Positions 53,722 to 55,566 of a stretch of 55,566 bases of DNA are shown here, piece by piece. A program made the translations under genes and the position numbers. The stretch is from Labrys miyagiensis (lineage in GTDB: Bacteria > Pseudomonadota > Alphaproteobacteria > Rhizobiales > Labraceae). Below the pieces are notes generated by a model, which was given only the letters and a program-made list of their open reading frames with translations, did no database searches and was not told where the DNA came from. The stretch lies in the NCBI RefSeq assembly GCF_030160835.1, contig NZ_BSPC01000095.1:1-55566 (forward strand). The letters run 5' to 3'. Every line of letters begins with the position of its first letter. Position 1 is the stretch's first letter.

Positions 53722-55398
53722 CTACATATTCGGATAGTTCGGCCCGCCGCCGCCCTCCGGCGTTACCCAGTTGATGTTCTGGGCGGGATCCTTGATGTCG
53801 CAGGTCTTGCAGTGCACGCAGTTCTGCGCGTTGATCACGAAGCGCGGATCCTTCTTGGCCGCCTCATCCCCGTAAACCACCTCATAGACACCGGCCGGGC
53901 AGTAGAGCCGCGCTGGCTCGCCAAAGATGGGCAGGTTCTTTTCGATCGGGACCTTCGGATCCTCAAGCATGAGGTGGATGGGCTGGTCTTCCTCGTGATT
54001 GGTCGAGGACAGGAACACCGAAGAGAGCTTGTCGAAGGAGAGCTTGCCGTCGGGTTTGGGGTAGGCGATCGGCTTCGACTCGGCGATCGGCTTCAGCGTG
54101 GCATAGTCCGGCTTGCCGTGCTTCAGGGTGCCGAACAGCGAAAAGCCGAGCTTCTCGTTGCAATGCATGTCGATGCCGCCGAGGATCACGCCGGCGAAGG
54201 TGCCGAGCTTGGACCAGAGCGGTTTGACGTTGCGCACCTTGTAGAGGTCCTGGCCGATCTCGCTGCCGCGCCAGGCCTGCTCATAGGAGAGCGGTTCGTC
54301 ATGAGCCCGCCCCTCGGCCAGCGCCTGGGAGAGGTGCTCGGCCGCCAGCATGCCCGAGAGCACGGCATTATGGCTGCCCTTGATGCGCGGCACGTTGACG
54401 AAGCCGGCCGAGCAGCCGATCAGCGCGCCGCCCGGGAAGGAGAGCTTGGGCACCGACTGGTAGCCGCCCTCGGTGATGGCGCGCGCGCCGTAGGCGATGC
54501 GCTTGCCGCCTTCGAAGGTCGGCGCGATCAGCGGATGGTGCTTGAAGCGCTGGAACTCGTCGAAGGGCGAGAGATATGGATTGGTGTAGTTGAGGTGGAT
54601 GACGAAGCCGACCACCACCTGGTTGTTTTCGAGGTGGTAGAGGAAGGAGCCGCCGCCGGTCTTCGAATCGAGCGGCCAGCCGAAGGAGTGCTGGACGCGG
54701 CCGGGCACGTGTTTCTTGGGGTCGACCTGCCAGAGCTCCTTGATGCCGATGCCGAATTTCTGCGGCTCGCTGTTGTCGTCGAGCTTGAAGCGGGCGATCA
54801 GTGTCTTGGTGAGGCTCCCGCGCGCGCCCTCGGCGAACAGGGTGTATTTGCCATGCAGCTCCATGCCGCGGGTGAAGCCGGATTTCGGCTTGCCGTCGCG
54901 CCCGATGCCCATGTCGCCGGTGGCGATGCCCGTTACCGCGCCCTTGTCGTCATAGAGCACTTCGGCGGCGGCAAAGCCCGGATAGATCTCGACGCCCAGC
55001 GCCTCGGCCTGAACAGCCAGCCAGCGGCAGACATTGCCGAGCGAGCCGACGAAATTGCCGTGGTTCGACATCAGCTTGGGCATGCCGAAATTGGGCAGCG
55101 GCACGGCGCCGGAGGGGCCGAGATAATAGAACTGGTCCTCCGTGACCTCGGTCACCAACGGGCGGTCGGGGGCTTGCCGCCATTCGGGCAGGAGCTTGTC
55201 GAGGCCGACGGGGTCGATCACCGCGCCGGAGAGGATATGGGCGCCGACTTCCGAGCCCTTCTCCACCACCACGACGCTGGTTTCGGGGTTGAGCTGCTTG
55301 AGGCGGATGGCGGCCGAGAGGCCAGCAGGCCCGGCGCCGACCACGACGACATCATATTCCATCGCCTCGCGGGGGCCGAGATCGGCGCTGTCGGTCAT
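53722..55398 (-). CDS. Electron transfer flavoprotein-ubiquinone oxidoreductase
   Basis: 558 residues. FAD motif VVVVGAGPAGLSAAIRLKQL, typical GAHILSGAVIDP and LMSNHGNFVGSLGNVCRWL, then NAVLSGMLAAEHL. The C-terminal 4Fe-4S cluster is ligated by CPAGVYEV and NCVHCKTCDIKDP. Takes electrons from ETF (fatty and amino acid oxidation) to the quinone pool at the inner membrane. Complete at both ends. Often near the TPR/ispE genes in other Rhizobiales; here the 45551-53679 block separates them. Confidence 0.96.
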   Translation of the reverse strand: MTDSADLGPREAMEYDVVVVGAGPAGLSAAIRLKQLNPETSVVVVEKGSEVGAHILSGAVIDPVGLDKLLPEWRQAPDRPLVTEVTEDQFYYLGPSGAVPLPNFGMPKLMSNHGNFVGSLGNVCRWLAVQAEALGVEIYPGFAAAEVLYDDKGAVTGIATGDMGIGRDGKPKSGFTRGMELHGKYTLFAEGARGSLTKTLIARFKLDDNSEPQKFGIGIKELWQVDPKKHVPGRVQHSFGWPLDSKTGGGSFLYHLENNQVVVGFVIHLNYTNPYLSPFDEFQRFKHHPLIAPTFEGGKRIAYGARAITEGGYQSVPKLSFPGGALIGCSAGFVNVPRIKGSHNAVLSGMLAAEHLSQALAEGRAHDEPLSYEQAWRGSEIGQDLYKVRNVKPLWSKLGTFAGVILGGIDMHCNEKLGFSLFGTLKHGKPDYATLKPIAESKPIAYPKPDGKLSFDKLSSVFLSSTNHEEDQPIHLMLEDPKVPIEKNLPIFGEPARLYCPAGVYEVVYGDEAAKKDPRFVINAQNCVHCKTCDIKDPAQNINWVTPEGGGGPNYPNM

Positions 55399-55492
55399 TC
55401 CTCAAGTCTCCAGGCATCGGGGCAGTTGATCACGCGTGCTTTTTTCACGTTTTTGGAAGAGGTGCAAACCGCGTTGCGACGGAATCTTCGCT

Positions 55493-55517
55493 GGGAGCGC
55501 GGACGTCCCGTCCGCTC
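55493..55517. repeat. Family-C hairpin unit
   Basis: GGGAGCGCGGACGTCCCGTC plus CGCTC, matching 42296-42320 except one base (T to C in the loop). It lies upstream of ETF-QO. The last 50 bases of the window beyond it hold nothing recognised. Confidence 0.65.
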
Positions 55518-55566
55518 ACTGGTGCACCTTAAGTGTTGAGTGCCTCGGGGCGGTAGCTGTGGTGCA

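Noticed and set aside
53812-55539. 575-codon open frame antisense to the ETF-QO gene
   Set aside because: No recognisable domain, and ETF-QO on the other strand is complete.

Overview
The window looks like chromosomal DNA of a GC-rich alphaproteobacterium of the order Hyphomicrobiales (Rhizobiales). The evidence is high GC throughout, the style of the housekeeping proteins (1022-residue IleS, a MutL with its own endonuclease motif, the HAD-hydrolase/ribF pair, purD, the ispE/TPR pair, ETF-ubiquinone oxidoreductase), small Rhizobiales-type secreted proteins, and very GC-rich antisense open frames. No rRNA, tRNA, CRISPR array, prophage or transposase was recognised. The genus cannot be fixed by reading alone.

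Layout. 1-246: Gly-rich C-terminal end of a truncated gene. 802-3444: two M16 peptidase-like genes. 3807-5597: mutL. 5785-7217: lyxose isomerase and SDR. 7438-11836: secreted protein, lspA, ileS. 12159-16398: yghU, a protease-dead HtrA-like protein, a small DUF protein, an FAD dehydrogenase. 16544-19388: a periplasmic redox cluster. 19658-25678: an organosulfur-scavenging operon. 25875-30642: a nuclease-like orphan, a YdeP-like molybdoenzyme, and a LysR/pirin pair. 31003-34674: small secreted, membrane and stress-type proteins. 34949-37445: aldo-keto reductase/AraC pair and a DoxX protein. 37965-45246: core genes (ribF, HAD, patatin, purD, ispE, TPR). 45551-53679: MFS, qorB, and a LacI-controlled sugar ABC operon with a lactonase. 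53722-55398: ETF-QO.

How the genes work together. The most interesting block is 16544-19388, read leftward: a DUF1223 thioredoxin-fold protein, a very Met/Lys-rich small secreted protein, a b-type membrane cytochrome and a Tat-exported sulfite-oxidase-fold molybdoenzyme. This parallels the periplasmic methionine-rich-peptide/methionine sulfoxide reductase systems described for hypochlorite scavenging, and an ECF-sigma-like promoter (GTAAC-N16-CGAA) precedes it. Divergently, an AT-rich promoter drives an AtsK/TauD-like dioxygenase, a binding protein, two permeases, an ATPase and a flavin monooxygenase: uptake and desulfurisation of sulfonates or sulfate esters. In the sugar operon two near-identical 16-bp operators flank the divergent promoter between the LacI gene and the binding-protein gene.

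Intergenic spaces are packed with paired-hairpin, REPIN-like elements of several families. In some pairs the stem bases have changed in compensating fashion between copies, so the fold seems to be what is conserved.
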